Positions 1 through 7,805 of a stretch of DNA of 64,000 nt are shown here, piece after piece (within the stretch, counting starts at the first letter, position 1; each line of letters starts with the position of its first letter). The stretch lies in the NCBI GenBank assembly GCA_038109305.1, contig JAYNIR010000010.1, positions 1 through 64,000 on the forward strand. Direction: 5' to 3'. The notes below the pieces were generated by a model, which saw nothing but the letters and a program-made list of their open reading frames with translations, was not told the origin of the DNA and did no database searches. Source of the DNA: UBA1479 sp038109305. GTDB lineage: Bacteria; Pseudomonadota; Alphaproteobacteria; Rhodospirillales; Casp-alpha2. The translations under genes and the position numbers were made by a program.

Positions 1-55
<55 letters not shown>

Positions 56-116
56 ACCGTGGCCCCGCCCGCCCAATTCTGTCCGGCCGATCATGACCTG
101 ACCGGCCCGGGAGGAA

Positions 117-1409
117 TTAAGACCCCTGCCCGCTGCACTTGCCGGTCTTGACGTTGAAGTTCCCGCAACCCATCGGCTTCCGCCAATCGGAGATCAGGTC
201 CTTCGAGCCCGGCAGGAAGTCGGACCAGGCGTCGCCCGGAACCAGCCCCGGCGTGGAGGACACGGTTTCGAACTGGCCGTTGGCCTGAATTTCGCCGATC
301 AGCACCGGTTTGGTGATGTGGTGGTTCGGCATCATGGCCGAATAACCGCCGGTCAGGTTCGGAACGGTTACGCCGATGATGCTGTCGATCACCGCGTCCG
401 GCTTGGTCGTGCCGGCTATCTGCACCGCCTTCACCCACATGTTGAAGCCGATGTAGTGGGCTTCCATGGGGTCGTTGGTGACGCGTTTCGGGTTTTTGAT
501 GAACTTCTTCCAGGCGTCGATGAACTTGGAGTTCTCGGGCGATTTGGAAGACATGAAGTAGTTCCAGGCAGCCAGATGGCCGACCAGCGGACCGGTGTCG
601 AGGCCGGCGAGTTCTTCTTCACCGACGGAGAACGCGACGACCGGAATGTCTTCGGCCTTGATGCCCTGGTTGGCGAGTTCTTTATAGAACGGAACGTTAG
701 CGTCACCGTTGATGGTGGAGACCACGGCGGTTTTCTTGCCGGCGGAGCCGAACTTCTTGATGTCGGCGACGATGGTCTGCCAGTCGGAGTGACCGAACGG
801 CGTGTAGTTGATCATGATGTCTTCGGCTTTAACGCCCAGCTGTTCCTTAAGGTAGGTTTCAAGGATCTTGTTGGTCGTGCGCGGATAGACATAGTCGGTG
901 CCGGCCAGGACCCAGCGCTTCACTTTTTCGTTCTTCGCAAGGTAATTGACGGCCGGGATCGCCTGTTGGTTTGGCGCGGCGCCGGTGTAGAACACGTTCT
1001 TCTGGCTTTCTTCGCCTTCATACTGCACCGGATAGAACAGGACCGAGTTCAGTTCCTGGAACACCGGCAGCACGGATTTACGCGACACCGAGGTCCAGCA
1101 GCCGAACACCACGTCGACCTTTTTGACGGAGATCAGTTCGCGGGCCTTTTCCGCGAACAGCGGCCAGTTGGACGCCGGGTCAACGACCACGGCTTCGAGT
1201 TTCTTGCCGAGCAGGCCACCTTTCTTGTTTTGCTCTTCGATCAGCATGAGCATCACGTCTTTCAACGTGGTTTCGCTGATGGCCATGGTGCCCGAGAGGG
1301 AATGCAGGATGCCGACCTTGATGGTGTCGGCGGCCTGCGCGATGCCGGCGGTCGCGACCGCGGCGGAAAGGGCAATCGCCGAAACGGCACCCCGGATGTA
1401 CTTATTCAT
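117..1409 (-). CDS. urtA: Urea ABC transporter substrate-binding protein UrtA
   Basis: This is the periplasmic binding protein of the high-affinity urea/short-amide importer, a family close to branched-chain amino acid binding proteins (about 430 residues here, the usual length). A Sec signal peptide with an AQA/AD cleavage site precedes the mature start DTIKVGILHSLSG. UrtA-type stretches such as VVFGCWTSVSRKSVLPVFQ, LFYPVQYEGEE and NDPMEAHYIGFNMW are present. I chose the ATG at 1407-1409 because GGAGGCGAATT lies directly before it and the signal peptide begins there; the upstream in-frame ATG at 1445 adds a non-signal extension. The rest of a urt operon would lie beyond the window's left end, which fits a contig break. 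The protein could also bind other short amides. Confidence 0.93.
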   Translation of the reverse strand: MNKYIRGAVSAIALSAAVATAGIAQAADTIKVGILHSLSGTMAISETTLKDVMLMLIEEQNKKGGLLGKKLEAVVVDPASNWPLFAEKARELISVKKVDVVFGCWTSVSRKSVLPVFQELNSVLFYPVQYEGEESQKNVFYTGAAPNQQAIPAVNYLAKNEKVKRWVLAGTDYVYPRTTNKILETYLKEQLGVKAEDIMINYTPFGHSDWQTIVADIKKFGSAGKKTAVVSTINGDANVPFYKELANQGIKAEDIPVVAFSVGEEELAGLDTGPLVGHLAAWNYFMSSKSPENSKFIDAWKKFIKNPKRVTNDPMEAHYIGFNMWVKAVQIAGTTKPDAVIDSIIGVTVPNLTGGYSAMMPNHHITKPVLIGEIQANGQFETVSSTPGLVPGDAWSDFLPGSKDLISDWRKPMGCGNFNVKTGKCSGQGS

Positions 1410-1454
1410 AATTCGCCTCCAAAAACGAATGTTGCTGCGTTGCACAAAGGACAG

Positions 1455-1470
1455 TTCAAGAGGCGTGCCA
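1455..1470 (-). promoter_or_regulatory. Possible sigma-54 promoter of urtA
   Basis: On the minus strand the bases read TGGCACGCCTCTTGAA. This matches the sigma-54 -24 element (TGGCAC) and the TTG of the -12 element at the correct spacing, but the -12 GC is GA. It lies about 45 bp before the urtA start, as expected for a nitrogen-regulated gene. No clear NtrC site was found, so the call is tentative. Confidence 0.3.
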
Positions 1471-1563
1471 ATTCCCCACGGCGCCTGGGGGTAAAAATTA
1501 CTTTTTATTACAATGAATTAGGAAGCATCCACGAATCCGCTTGATCAGAAAGGTTAACATAAG

Positions 1564-1600
1564 TGCATAAAATTTATGCAAATCGGTACTTTTGCATAAA
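1564..1600 (+). promoter_or_regulatory. TGCATAAA operator-like cluster upstream of CoA-transferase
   Basis: A perfect dyad, TGCATAAA-A-TTTATGCA, covers 1564-1580, and a third TGCATAAA half site lies at 1593-1600. The spacing between the two direct copies is 29 bp. The cluster is in the roughly 345-base gap between urtA and the CoA-transferase pair, which holds no convincing gene. It looks like a transcription-factor operator; the regulator is unknown. Confidence 0.5.
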
Positions 1601-1753
1601 TTTGGAGCACAAAATGTCGGGGGCAGCCACTCCCGGCCCGTCTCCTGCCCGCCCAGGGCAAATTTCGTGGAGCGGCGGACAATGGCTCCTTTATACTGCG
1701 GGACACCGACCGAACATCACTGGGGCGCTGGCCGCCCATCCGGAGCCGAAACC

Positions 1754-2596
1754 ATGACCGACCTGTTTCAATCCGACCTGTCCGCCCTTGCCCGGCAGAT
1801 CCCCCCGGGAGCGTCGGTCGCCATCAACAAGGGAGAAGGCCCGGACGTGCCCATGGCGCTGGCCAAGGAAATCGTCCGCCAGGGCATTCGCGGGTTGAAG
1901 CTGATCACCATCCCCGCCTCGGCCCTACCGGTCAGCGGCATGATGGTCGACATGCTGATCGGCGCCGGGTGCGTTAAATCCATCGAAACATCGGGCGTGT
2001 CCATGAGCGAGCTGGGCGCCGCCCCCCGGTTCACCAAGGCCGTCAAGGACGGCGCGCTGCAGGTGCTGGACGCGACCTGCCCGGCGGTGCTGGCGGCGCT
2101 GCACGCGGGCGCCAAGGGACAACCGTTTGCGTCGCTGCGCGGCATCGTCGGCAGCGATCTGGAAAAACATCGGGACGACTTCAAGTTGATCGACAACCCG
2201 TTCGAGCCGGGCGACCCGGTGGTGGTGTTGAAGGCGATCAACCCGGACGTGGCGATTTTCCACGCGCGCTACGCCGATCGGGACGGCAACGTCTGGATCG
2301 GCCGCCACCGCGACCAGTTGTTCATGGCGCATGCGTCGAAAAAAGTTCTGGTGACGGTCGAAGAGGTCGTCGACCGCAATTTCTACGATGACGAAGCCAT
2401 GGTGACCGGCATGATCCCGTCTTTTTATATAGATGCGATCTGCGAAGCGCCGGGCGGCGCGCTGCCCATGGGGCTCGACGGCAATGCGAACATAAAGGCC
2501 GTGCTGGCCTATATGGCGGCCGCGCGCACCGACGAAGGCTTCCAGGCGTGGCTTGACGAAAATGTGCTCGCCGGCGCCAAGGCGGCGGCCGAATAA
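1754..2596 (+). CDS. Family I CoA-transferase, alpha subunit
   Basis: This 280-residue protein resembles the A subunit of glutaconate/3-oxoacid-type CoA-transferases, which move CoA between carboxylic acids as an A/B hetero-oligomer. The N-terminal half has the family's glycine-rich fold and the central part reads ARYADRDGNVWIG, as in other A subunits. The start ATG at 1754 is preceded by GGAG; an in-frame start at 1592 would add 54 residues with no family character. The B subunit follows after 46 bp. The substrate is not evident. The neighbouring TauD/SDR pair runs on the opposite strand and may be unrelated. Confidence 0.8.
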   Translation: MTDLFQSDLSALARQIPPGASVAINKGEGPDVPMALAKEIVRQGIRGLKLITIPASALPVSGMMVDMLIGAGCVKSIETSGVSMSELGAAPRFTKAVKDGALQVLDATCPAVLAALHAGAKGQPFASLRGIVGSDLEKHRDDFKLIDNPFEPGDPVVVLKAINPDVAIFHARYADRDGNVWIGRHRDQLFMAHASKKVLVTVEEVVDRNFYDDEAMVTGMIPSFYIDAICEAPGGALPMGLDGNANIKAVLAYMAAARTDEGFQAWLDENVLAGAKAAAE

Positions 2597-2612
2597 CCGC
2601 ACTTCTGTTTCA

Positions 2613-2626
2613 ACTTATATATAAGT
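2613..2626. repeat. 14-bp perfect AT palindrome between CoA-transferase genes
   Basis: ACTTATATATAAGT is self-complementary and lies in the 46-bp gap between the two subunit genes. It could be an internal regulatory site or simply a low-complexity spacer. Confidence 0.4.
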
Positions 2627-2642
2627 ACCGAGACCCACCGCC

Positions 2643-3407
2643 ATGACCGCCGACGCCCCCTGCCGCGACGAAGAAATTTACGCCAACGCCATCGCAGGGC
2701 TGCTGGTCGGCGCCAAACACGTCGCCGTCGGCATGGTGTCGCCGATCCCCGGCACGGGTGCTTTGCTGGCGCGGGAAAAATCAGGCGGCAAAACGCGGGT
2801 GTCGATCCTCGGCAAACAAAAGATGCTGCCCTGGACCGACGGCAGTCAGGAACTGTTCGACCTGGCCGGCCAAGGGCGGCTTGACGGATTTTTTCTGTCG
2901 GGCGGGCAGATCGACAGGCAGGCCAACATCAACCTGGTCGGCATCGGCGATTACCCGGATCACAAGGTCCGGTGGTCGGGATCGTTCGGATCGGGGTATC
3001 TGTACTTCGTGGTGCCCCGGGTGATCCTGTTTCGCTGGGAGCACACGCGCCGCACGCTGGTCGAAAAGGTCGACTTCATCAGCGCGCCGGGCACGTCGGA
3101 GCCGGGCGTCTACCGCCCGGGCGGCCCCATCGCGCTGATCACCAACCTGTGCCTGTTTGAATTTTTGAAGGACCGGGGGCGCTTCCGGCTCAAGTCCGTG
3201 CATCCGGGCCATACACTCGAGGAAGTGCGCGACAACACGGGCTTCGATTTCGACCTGCCGGAAAGCGTGCCGGAAACGCCGGTGCCCGACGCGGCGACGC
3301 TCGAGACCATCCGGGGCCCGGTGGCGACGCGCATCGCCGAGGTCTATCCCGTGTTCGCCCGCGACGTGTTCGGGATCGAGCCCGCCAAGGCCCCGGACGC
3401 GGCTTAA
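2643..3407 (+). CDS. Family I CoA-transferase, beta subunit
   Basis: This 254-residue B subunit carries the LSGGQIDRQANINLVGIGDY stretch seen in glutaconate-type CoA-transferase B subunits and a conserved central EPGVYRPGGP region. The canonical SENG/ESG catalytic glutamate motif of family I is not clearly present; the nearest glutamate is Glu45 in LAREKSGG. If that residue is not catalytic, the pair could act like the IpdAB branch, which keeps the fold but works as a hydrolase. The reading frame ends inside a 15-bp tandem repeat that it shares with the convergent SDR gene. Confidence 0.78.
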   Translation: MTADAPCRDEEIYANAIAGLLVGAKHVAVGMVSPIPGTGALLAREKSGGKTRVSILGKQKMLPWTDGSQELFDLAGQGRLDGFFLSGGQIDRQANINLVGIGDYPDHKVRWSGSFGSGYLYFVVPRVILFRWEHTRRTLVEKVDFISAPGTSEPGVYRPGGPIALITNLCLFEFLKDRGRFRLKSVHPGHTLEEVRDNTGFDFDLPESVPETPVPDAATLETIRGPVATRIAEVYPVFARDVFGIEPAKAPDAA

Positions 3408-3443
3408 GGATGCGCGGCTTAAGGTCGCGCGGCCTAACCGGCC
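3399..3443. repeat. 15-bp tandem repeat carrying both convergent stop codons
   Basis: Three 15-bp units, GCGGCTTAAGGATGC (3399), GCGGCTTAAGGTCGC (3414) and the diverged GCGGCCTAACCGGCC (3429), lie head to tail. The first supplies the TAA of the CoA-transferase beta gene, and the third supplies the TAG of the opposite-strand SDR gene. Confidence 0.7.
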
Positions 3444-4171
3444 GGCGCGCCCAGGGACGACCCACCGCAAACCAGCAACGTCTGCCCGGTGATGTAACCG
3501 GCATCGGGTTTTAAAAAGAATTCGATGGCGGCGGCGATTTCGTCCGGCTCGCCGAACCGGCCCATGGGGATTTCGGCAAGGAAATTTTCCGTCACTTCGG
3601 GCGGGCGGCCTTCCAGATTGTTCTTGATGAACATTTCCGTCGCGACCGGGCCCGGCGCGACGCCGTTGACGGTGATCCCGTCCGTCGCCAGTTCGATCGC
3701 CCAGGTGCGCACCAGACTTTCCAGCGCGTATTTGGCGGCGCCGTAGCTGGTCCGCTTCGGGCGGCCCAAGGCCCCCCGGCTCGAGATATTGACGATCCGT
3801 CCGTAATGCCGGGCGCGCATGGAGGGCAGAAACGCCTGCACGCACTGGATCGCCGTGCGCACGTTGAGGTCGATGACACGGTCGAAAGACGCCAGGTCCA
3901 CGTCCTCAATCAACTGCGTGATGTTGATGCCGACGTTGTTGACCAGTCCGGTGACGTCATGGTCGCCGGCGATTTTCTTCAACGCGTCGGCGGTCGCCTT
4001 GCGGTTACCCAGGTCGACCGAAACAAAATGGCCGGGAAAACCACCCTCGGGCGCCGACCGCGCCAAGCCGATCACGGTCTTGCCGGCGTCGGCCAACCGC
4101 GTCGCCGTGGCGAAGCCGATCCCCCGGCTGGCGCCGGTGATTAGAAACGCGCCTTCGTTCGGGGCGGTCAT
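3434..4171 (-). CDS. Short-chain dehydrogenase/reductase (SDR)
   Basis: This 245-residue classical SDR is an NAD(P)-dependent oxidoreductase acting on an alcohol or keto group. The cofactor motif TGASRGIG is at residues 13-20. NNVG replaces the usual NNAG. The catalytic SSRGALG...YGAAK stretch gives Ser, Tyr and Lys. It starts 6 bp after the stop of the TauD-like dioxygenase, so the two are one operon. The operon faces away from pbfA and may use the product of the dioxygenase. The substrate cannot be read from the sequence. Confidence 0.85.
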   Translation of the reverse strand: MTAPNEGAFLITGASRGIGFATATRLADAGKTVIGLARSAPEGGFPGHFVSVDLGNRKATADALKKIAGDHDVTGLVNNVGINITQLIEDVDLASFDRVIDLNVRTAIQCVQAFLPSMRARHYGRIVNISSRGALGRPKRTSYGAAKYALESLVRTWAIELATDGITVNGVAPGPVATEMFIKNNLEGRPPEVTENFLAEIPMGRFGEPDEIAAAIEFFLKPDAGYITGQTLLVCGGSSLGAPAG

Positions 4172-4177
4172 CAGGGG

Positions 4178-5026
4178 TTATTCGATGATGTCGCCGGCCA
4201 TCGTCGTCCGGTACATCAGGCGGTCTTCGTTATAATCGCCCAGCGCACAATGCTGGGTGCCGCGGTTGTCCCACATGACGAAGTCATACTGCGACCAGCG
4301 GTGGCGCAGGACATATTCCGAGCGAGTCGAGTGGCGGTAGAGGAAATCCAACAGCGCCCGGCTTTCATCCCGGTGCATTCCCATAATCTTGCGGGTGAAG
4401 CCTTCGTTCACGTAAAGCGAGCGGCGGCCCGTATCCGGGTGCGTGCGGACCATGGGATGGACGACCGGCGGGCGGGCTTCGAACACCGCATCCGAAATCG
4501 GCGCGCCGCCGCGCGGCTTGATGAAGGTGTCATAGGCGTGACGGAAATCGTGTTCGGCGGTGAGCCCGTCGACCAGCTTTTTCATGGGTTCGGACAAGCC
4601 GTCATACGCCGCCGCGGATGAGGCGAACATGGTGTCGCCGCCGCTTGACGGAACTTCGAGCGCATACATGTGCGACGCGACGGACGGGGTATTTTCGTAA
4701 CTGAGGTCCGTATGCCAATACCACCCGGCTTCGGGCCGGCCGAGCCGCCCGCCGTCGGGCTTTTTCTTATTTGAAATGATGTAGATTTCCGGATGGCCTT
4801 CGAGCAGGTCCTCGCGCAGCACGTGCTCCATCAGTTCGCCGAACCGGGATGAAAAGGCGATGTGCTGTTCCGGCGTGATGTGCTGGTCGGGGAAGACCAA
4901 AACCGAATGTTTGTTGAACGCGTCCCAGATGCCGCTGAAGGTGGAATTGTCCAACTTCTTCGACAGGTCGACGCCGTGGACGACGGCGCCCAGCGCCGGG
5001 GTGACGGGTTCCAGCGAGAAAGCCAT
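4178..5026 (-). CDS. TauD/TfdA-family Fe(II)/2-oxoglutarate dioxygenase
   Basis: This 282-residue member of the taurine dioxygenase family hydroxylates a substrate carbon using 2-oxoglutarate and oxygen. The iron ligands are visible: HTD in WYWHTDLSYEN and the distal His in DNRGTQHCALGDYN, followed by the 2OG-binding Arg in RLMYRTT. The start at 5024-5026 has GGAG upstream and gives the typical MAFSLEPVTPALGAVVHGVDL beginning; an in-frame ATG at 5155 would add 43 atypical residues. It is divergent from pbfA, whose substrate is a C1-hydroxylated AEP. This suggests, by inference, that it hydroxylates AEP or a relative rather than taurine. No taurine transport genes are nearby. Confidence 0.85.
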   Translation of the reverse strand: MAFSLEPVTPALGAVVHGVDLSKKLDNSTFSGIWDAFNKHSVLVFPDQHITPEQHIAFSSRFGELMEHVLREDLLEGHPEIYIISNKKKPDGGRLGRPEAGWYWHTDLSYENTPSVASHMYALEVPSSGGDTMFASSAAAYDGLSEPMKKLVDGLTAEHDFRHAYDTFIKPRGGAPISDAVFEARPPVVHPMVRTHPDTGRRSLYVNEGFTRKIMGMHRDESRALLDFLYRHSTRSEYVLRHRWSQYDFVMWDNRGTQHCALGDYNEDRLMYRTTMAGDIIE

Positions 5027-5186
5027 GATAAAGTCTCCGATCTGTGTTGGCCCAATGTAGAAGCCTTGTCCGAGCCCGTCCAGGCGCGACGGCGCGCAGG
5101 CGGACAAGGGCCCGGCGCCCGCGTTTCGGCCAACCGGCCTGCGGGTCTTCGACATAGGTTGAATCGATGAATAAGATTGAAACTGT

Positions 5187-5195
5187 CGATTTGAC
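5187..5195 (+). promoter_or_regulatory. Phosphonate regulon box 1 (CGATTTGAC)
   Basis: CGATTTGAC with flanking AT-rich sequence lies in the divergent gap between the tauD-like gene and pbfA, 87 bp before the pbfA ATG. TTGAC could serve as a -35 element, but no good -10 follows at 17 bp, as expected for an activator-dependent promoter. The same 9-mer recurs at 12684, 16942 and 20700. Confidence 0.6.
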
Positions 5196-5240
5196 CTTTT
5201 AATCGCCGAGCCGCCACACTACGCCCCGATCAACCGCAGG

Positions 5241-5273
5241 CCCCAGGCAAATCCCAGGCAAGCCCCAGGCAAA
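5241..5273 (+). repeat. Three 11-bp direct repeats before pbfA
   Basis: CCCCAGGCAAA, TCCCAGGCAAG and CCCCAGGCAAA follow one another at 5241, 5252 and 5263, ending 8 bp before the pbfA ATG. The 11-bp period is one helical turn. The array occupies the leader and the place where a Shine-Dalgarno sequence would be expected; none is clear. Confidence 0.65.
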
Positions 5274-5281
5274 CAAACGTC

Positions 5282-6685
5282 ATGAACAAGATGAAACCGC
5301 CCCCGCCCGCCCAGTCGGAAGGCGAAAACAACCTTTCGGCGCGCCGCCGCGACTGGTCGGACGCCAACCTGTCCGACGCCGCGCGGGCGGCGATCAAGCG
5401 CGACGCGAACCTGTTTTTGCATCAGTCCGTGTCGAGCCCATGCCTGTCCGTGATCGCCAAGGCCGAAGGCCCCTGGATCGAAGACATCGACGGCCGCCGG
5501 TACCTGGATTTTCACGGCAACAACGTGCACCACATCGGGTACGGCCACCCGCGCCTGAAAAAGGCCATCGCCGACCAGATGGATGCCCTGCCGTTCGCGC
5601 CCCGGCGGTACGCGTCCGAACCGGCGACGGACCTGGCGGAAAAGTTGGCCGCCATCTCGCCGGGCGATCTGTCGAAGGTTCTGTTCACCACCGGCGGGTC
5701 GGATGCAATCGAGGTCGCGATCAAGCTCGCCCGCGCCAAGACGGGCCGGTACAAAACCGTGTCGTTCTGGGACGCGTTTCACGGCGCCGGGTTCGGCGCC
5801 GCGTCCGTCGGCGGCGAACAGTTGTTCCGGTCCCACATCATCGGGCCGCTGCTGCCGGGGACGGAACACGTGGCGCCCTTTGCGTGCTATCGCTGCCCCT
5901 ATGGATACCCGGATCGCGACGGCCGGCCGGACCTGGACGTCTGCAAGATGACTTGCGCCAATTTCGTCCGCTACGTTTTGGAAAAAGAGGGCGACGTCGC
6001 CGCCGTCATCGCCGAACCGGCCCGCGCCGTGCCGTACATTCCGCCGCCGGGTTTCTGGAAACAAGTAAGGGCCGCCTGCGATGACGCGGGCGCGCTGCTG
6101 ATCTTCGACGAAATCCCGACGGGGCTCGGCAAGACGGGCCGCATGTTCGCCTGCGACCATGATGATGTCGCTCCCGACATTCTGGTCATGGGCAAGGGAT
6201 TGGGCGGCGGCATCCTGCCCATCGCGGCCACCATCGCGCGGCCGGAATTGGACGTCGCCGGGGACTATGCCTTCGGCCACTACACGCACGAGAAAAATCC
6301 GGTGACCGCCATGGCGGCGCTGACCACCATCCGGATCATCGAGGACGAACACCTGGTCGAAAACGCCGCCGCCGTGGGCGCGCATGCTCTCGATCGCTTG
6401 GCCGACATGAAGGACAAGCGCCCGGTGATCGGCGACGTGCGCGGACGGGGATTTCTGCTGGGCCTGGAACTTGTCCTGGACCGGGCGGAAAAGACCCCCG
6501 CCGACGACCTGGCGGAAGAGGTATTTTACCGTTGCCTGGATGCGGGGCTTTCTTTCAAGCTGACCATGGGCAACACCATTACCCTGACGCCGCCCCTGAT
6601 CCTGACGAGGGACCAAATGGACTTCGCGCTCGACACCATCGACCACGCCGTCTTCGAGGCGGCCCGCGCCCGGGAGCTAGCCTAA
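5282..6685 (+). CDS. pbfA: (R)-1-hydroxy-2-aminoethylphosphonate ammonia-lyase, PbfA-like
   Basis: This 467-residue class III aminotransferase-fold PLP enzyme has PLP Lys305 in VMGKGLGGG and Asp276 in LIFDEIPTG. The stretch DFHGNNVHHIGYGHPR and the cysteine-containing CYRCPYGYP region match the PbfA subgroup as I know it. PbfA eliminates ammonia from (R)-1-hydroxy-AEP to give phosphonoacetaldehyde, so it is a lyase rather than a transaminase. The context supports this: phnW, phnA, phnY and an AEP importer follow in the same island. The gene leads a five-gene operon and the next ORF starts 4 bp after its stop. The alternatives are an ordinary omega-transaminase or a phospholyase of the AGXT2L type. 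Confidence 0.78.
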   Translation: MNKMKPPPPAQSEGENNLSARRRDWSDANLSDAARAAIKRDANLFLHQSVSSPCLSVIAKAEGPWIEDIDGRRYLDFHGNNVHHIGYGHPRLKKAIADQMDALPFAPRRYASEPATDLAEKLAAISPGDLSKVLFTTGGSDAIEVAIKLARAKTGRYKTVSFWDAFHGAGFGAASVGGEQLFRSHIIGPLLPGTEHVAPFACYRCPYGYPDRDGRPDLDVCKMTCANFVRYVLEKEGDVAAVIAEPARAVPYIPPPGFWKQVRAACDDAGALLIFDEIPTGLGKTGRMFACDHDDVAPDILVMGKGLGGGILPIAATIARPELDVAGDYAFGHYTHEKNPVTAMAALTTIRIIEDEHLVENAAAVGAHALDRLADMKDKRPVIGDVRGRGFLLGLELVLDRAEKTPADDLAEEVFYRCLDAGLSFKLTMGNTITLTPPLILTRDQMDFALDTIDHAVFEAARARELA

Positions 6686-6689
6686 GTCC

Positions 6690-7736
6690 ATGACGGCCGA
6701 CGAAACACGGCGCAACGCCATCAAGGTTGTCCGGACGGACCGTGAACTGGAATGCCCGATCATCGATGCGCGGCTTCGCGACGAGGGGTTCAATCTGGTT
6801 CTGCTGCCGGACGGCATTGCCGAGGATGATCTGGCCCGTGAGGTCCGGGACGCGGACCTTCTTTTGATGTGTTACACGCCGATCACCGCGAAAGTGATCG
6901 ACGGCGCGGCGCGGCTCAAAGGAATCATCAAATACGGCGTCGGCATCGACGCCATCGACATCCCCGCCGCCATCAGCCGGGAGATTCCGGTCGTCAACGT
7001 GCCGGAATACGCCGAACGCACGGTGGCCGAAGGCGCCTTCGCGCTGATGATCGCGCTCGCCAAGCGGCTGATCCCGCTCGACCGCGCGATGCGGGCGGAC
7101 GGCTGGGCCTGGCCCGAGGCGAAGTGGCTGGCGAACGACATCGCCGGCAAGACCGTCGGGCTCGTGGGCTTCGGGCGGATCGCCCGGTCCATGGCGCAAA
7201 TGGCGGGCCGTGGCCTCGGCGCCCGCGTCATCGCCTATTCGCCGCACACGCCCGACGCCGTCATGCAAAAGGCGGGGGTCGAACCGGTGACGGACCTGAA
7301 ACACCTGATGGCCGACAGCGATTTCGTATCGGTCCACGCGGTGCTGAACGACGAAACCCGGCACCTGATCGGCGCGGATGAAATCGCGGCCATTAAGCCC
7401 ACGGGCATCCTGATCAATACGTCCCGCGGCGCCATCGTTGACGAAGCGGCGCTGGTGGACGCCATCGTCCAGGGCCGCATCGGCGGCGCCGGGCTGGACG
7501 TGTACAGCCGTGAACCCCTGACCCTCGACGGCCATCCCTTGAGCCCGCTTTTCGGCCGGGACAATGTGATCCTGCTGCCGCACCTGACCTTTTTCACCCA
7601 CGAGGCCATGGCGCGGCTTGAAGAAGAAACGCTCGAGCGGTGCTTCGAGGCGCTGGAAGGCCGCCCGGTTCAGGTCAAATCGCCGGACCCCCGGCTGCGC
7701 GCCCAACGGTCCGGCGTCCGTTTCATCGATACCTGA
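6690..7736 (+). CDS. D-2-hydroxyacid dehydrogenase (phosphoglycerate dehydrogenase-like)
   Basis: This 348-residue NAD-dependent D-isomer-specific 2-hydroxyacid dehydrogenase has the Rossmann motif in VGLVGFGRIARSMAQMAG. The catalytic Arg is in NTSRGAIVDE, the Glu in LDVYSREPL and the His in LLPHLTFFTHE. The last motif differs from the common HxGxxT. It follows pbfA by 4 bp, so it is probably translationally coupled and works in the same pathway, perhaps on a phosphonate hydroxyacid such as phosphonolactate. That substrate is inference only. Confidence 0.8.
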   Translation: MTADETRRNAIKVVRTDRELECPIIDARLRDEGFNLVLLPDGIAEDDLAREVRDADLLLMCYTPITAKVIDGAARLKGIIKYGVGIDAIDIPAAISREIPVVNVPEYAERTVAEGAFALMIALAKRLIPLDRAMRADGWAWPEAKWLANDIAGKTVGLVGFGRIARSMAQMAGRGLGARVIAYSPHTPDAVMQKAGVEPVTDLKHLMADSDFVSVHAVLNDETRHLIGADEIAAIKPTGILINTSRGAIVDEAALVDAIVQGRIGGAGLDVYSREPLTLDGHPLSPLFGRDNVILLPHLTFFTHEAMARLEEETLERCFEALEGRPVQVKSPDPRLRAQRSGVRFIDT

Positions 7737-7805
7737 TCGATCCGCTTGCAGTTCCGCGCCGCCAGGTTCAAAAATCCCGGGCGGACAGAAAAAGGACCCC
7801 CTTGC

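Noticed and set aside
318..1544. Long open frame opposite urtA
   Set aside because: It is the complement of a clear UrtA gene, has no family character and arises from GC-biased third positions. The same holds for similar long shadow frames at 5219-6646, 6579-8288, 15056-16894, 27171-29210 and 41153-43240.
4178..5026. Taurine dioxygenase in a taurine-use locus
   Set aside because: No tauABC or sulfonate genes are nearby, and the divergent gene is pbfA. The family is kept but not the substrate.
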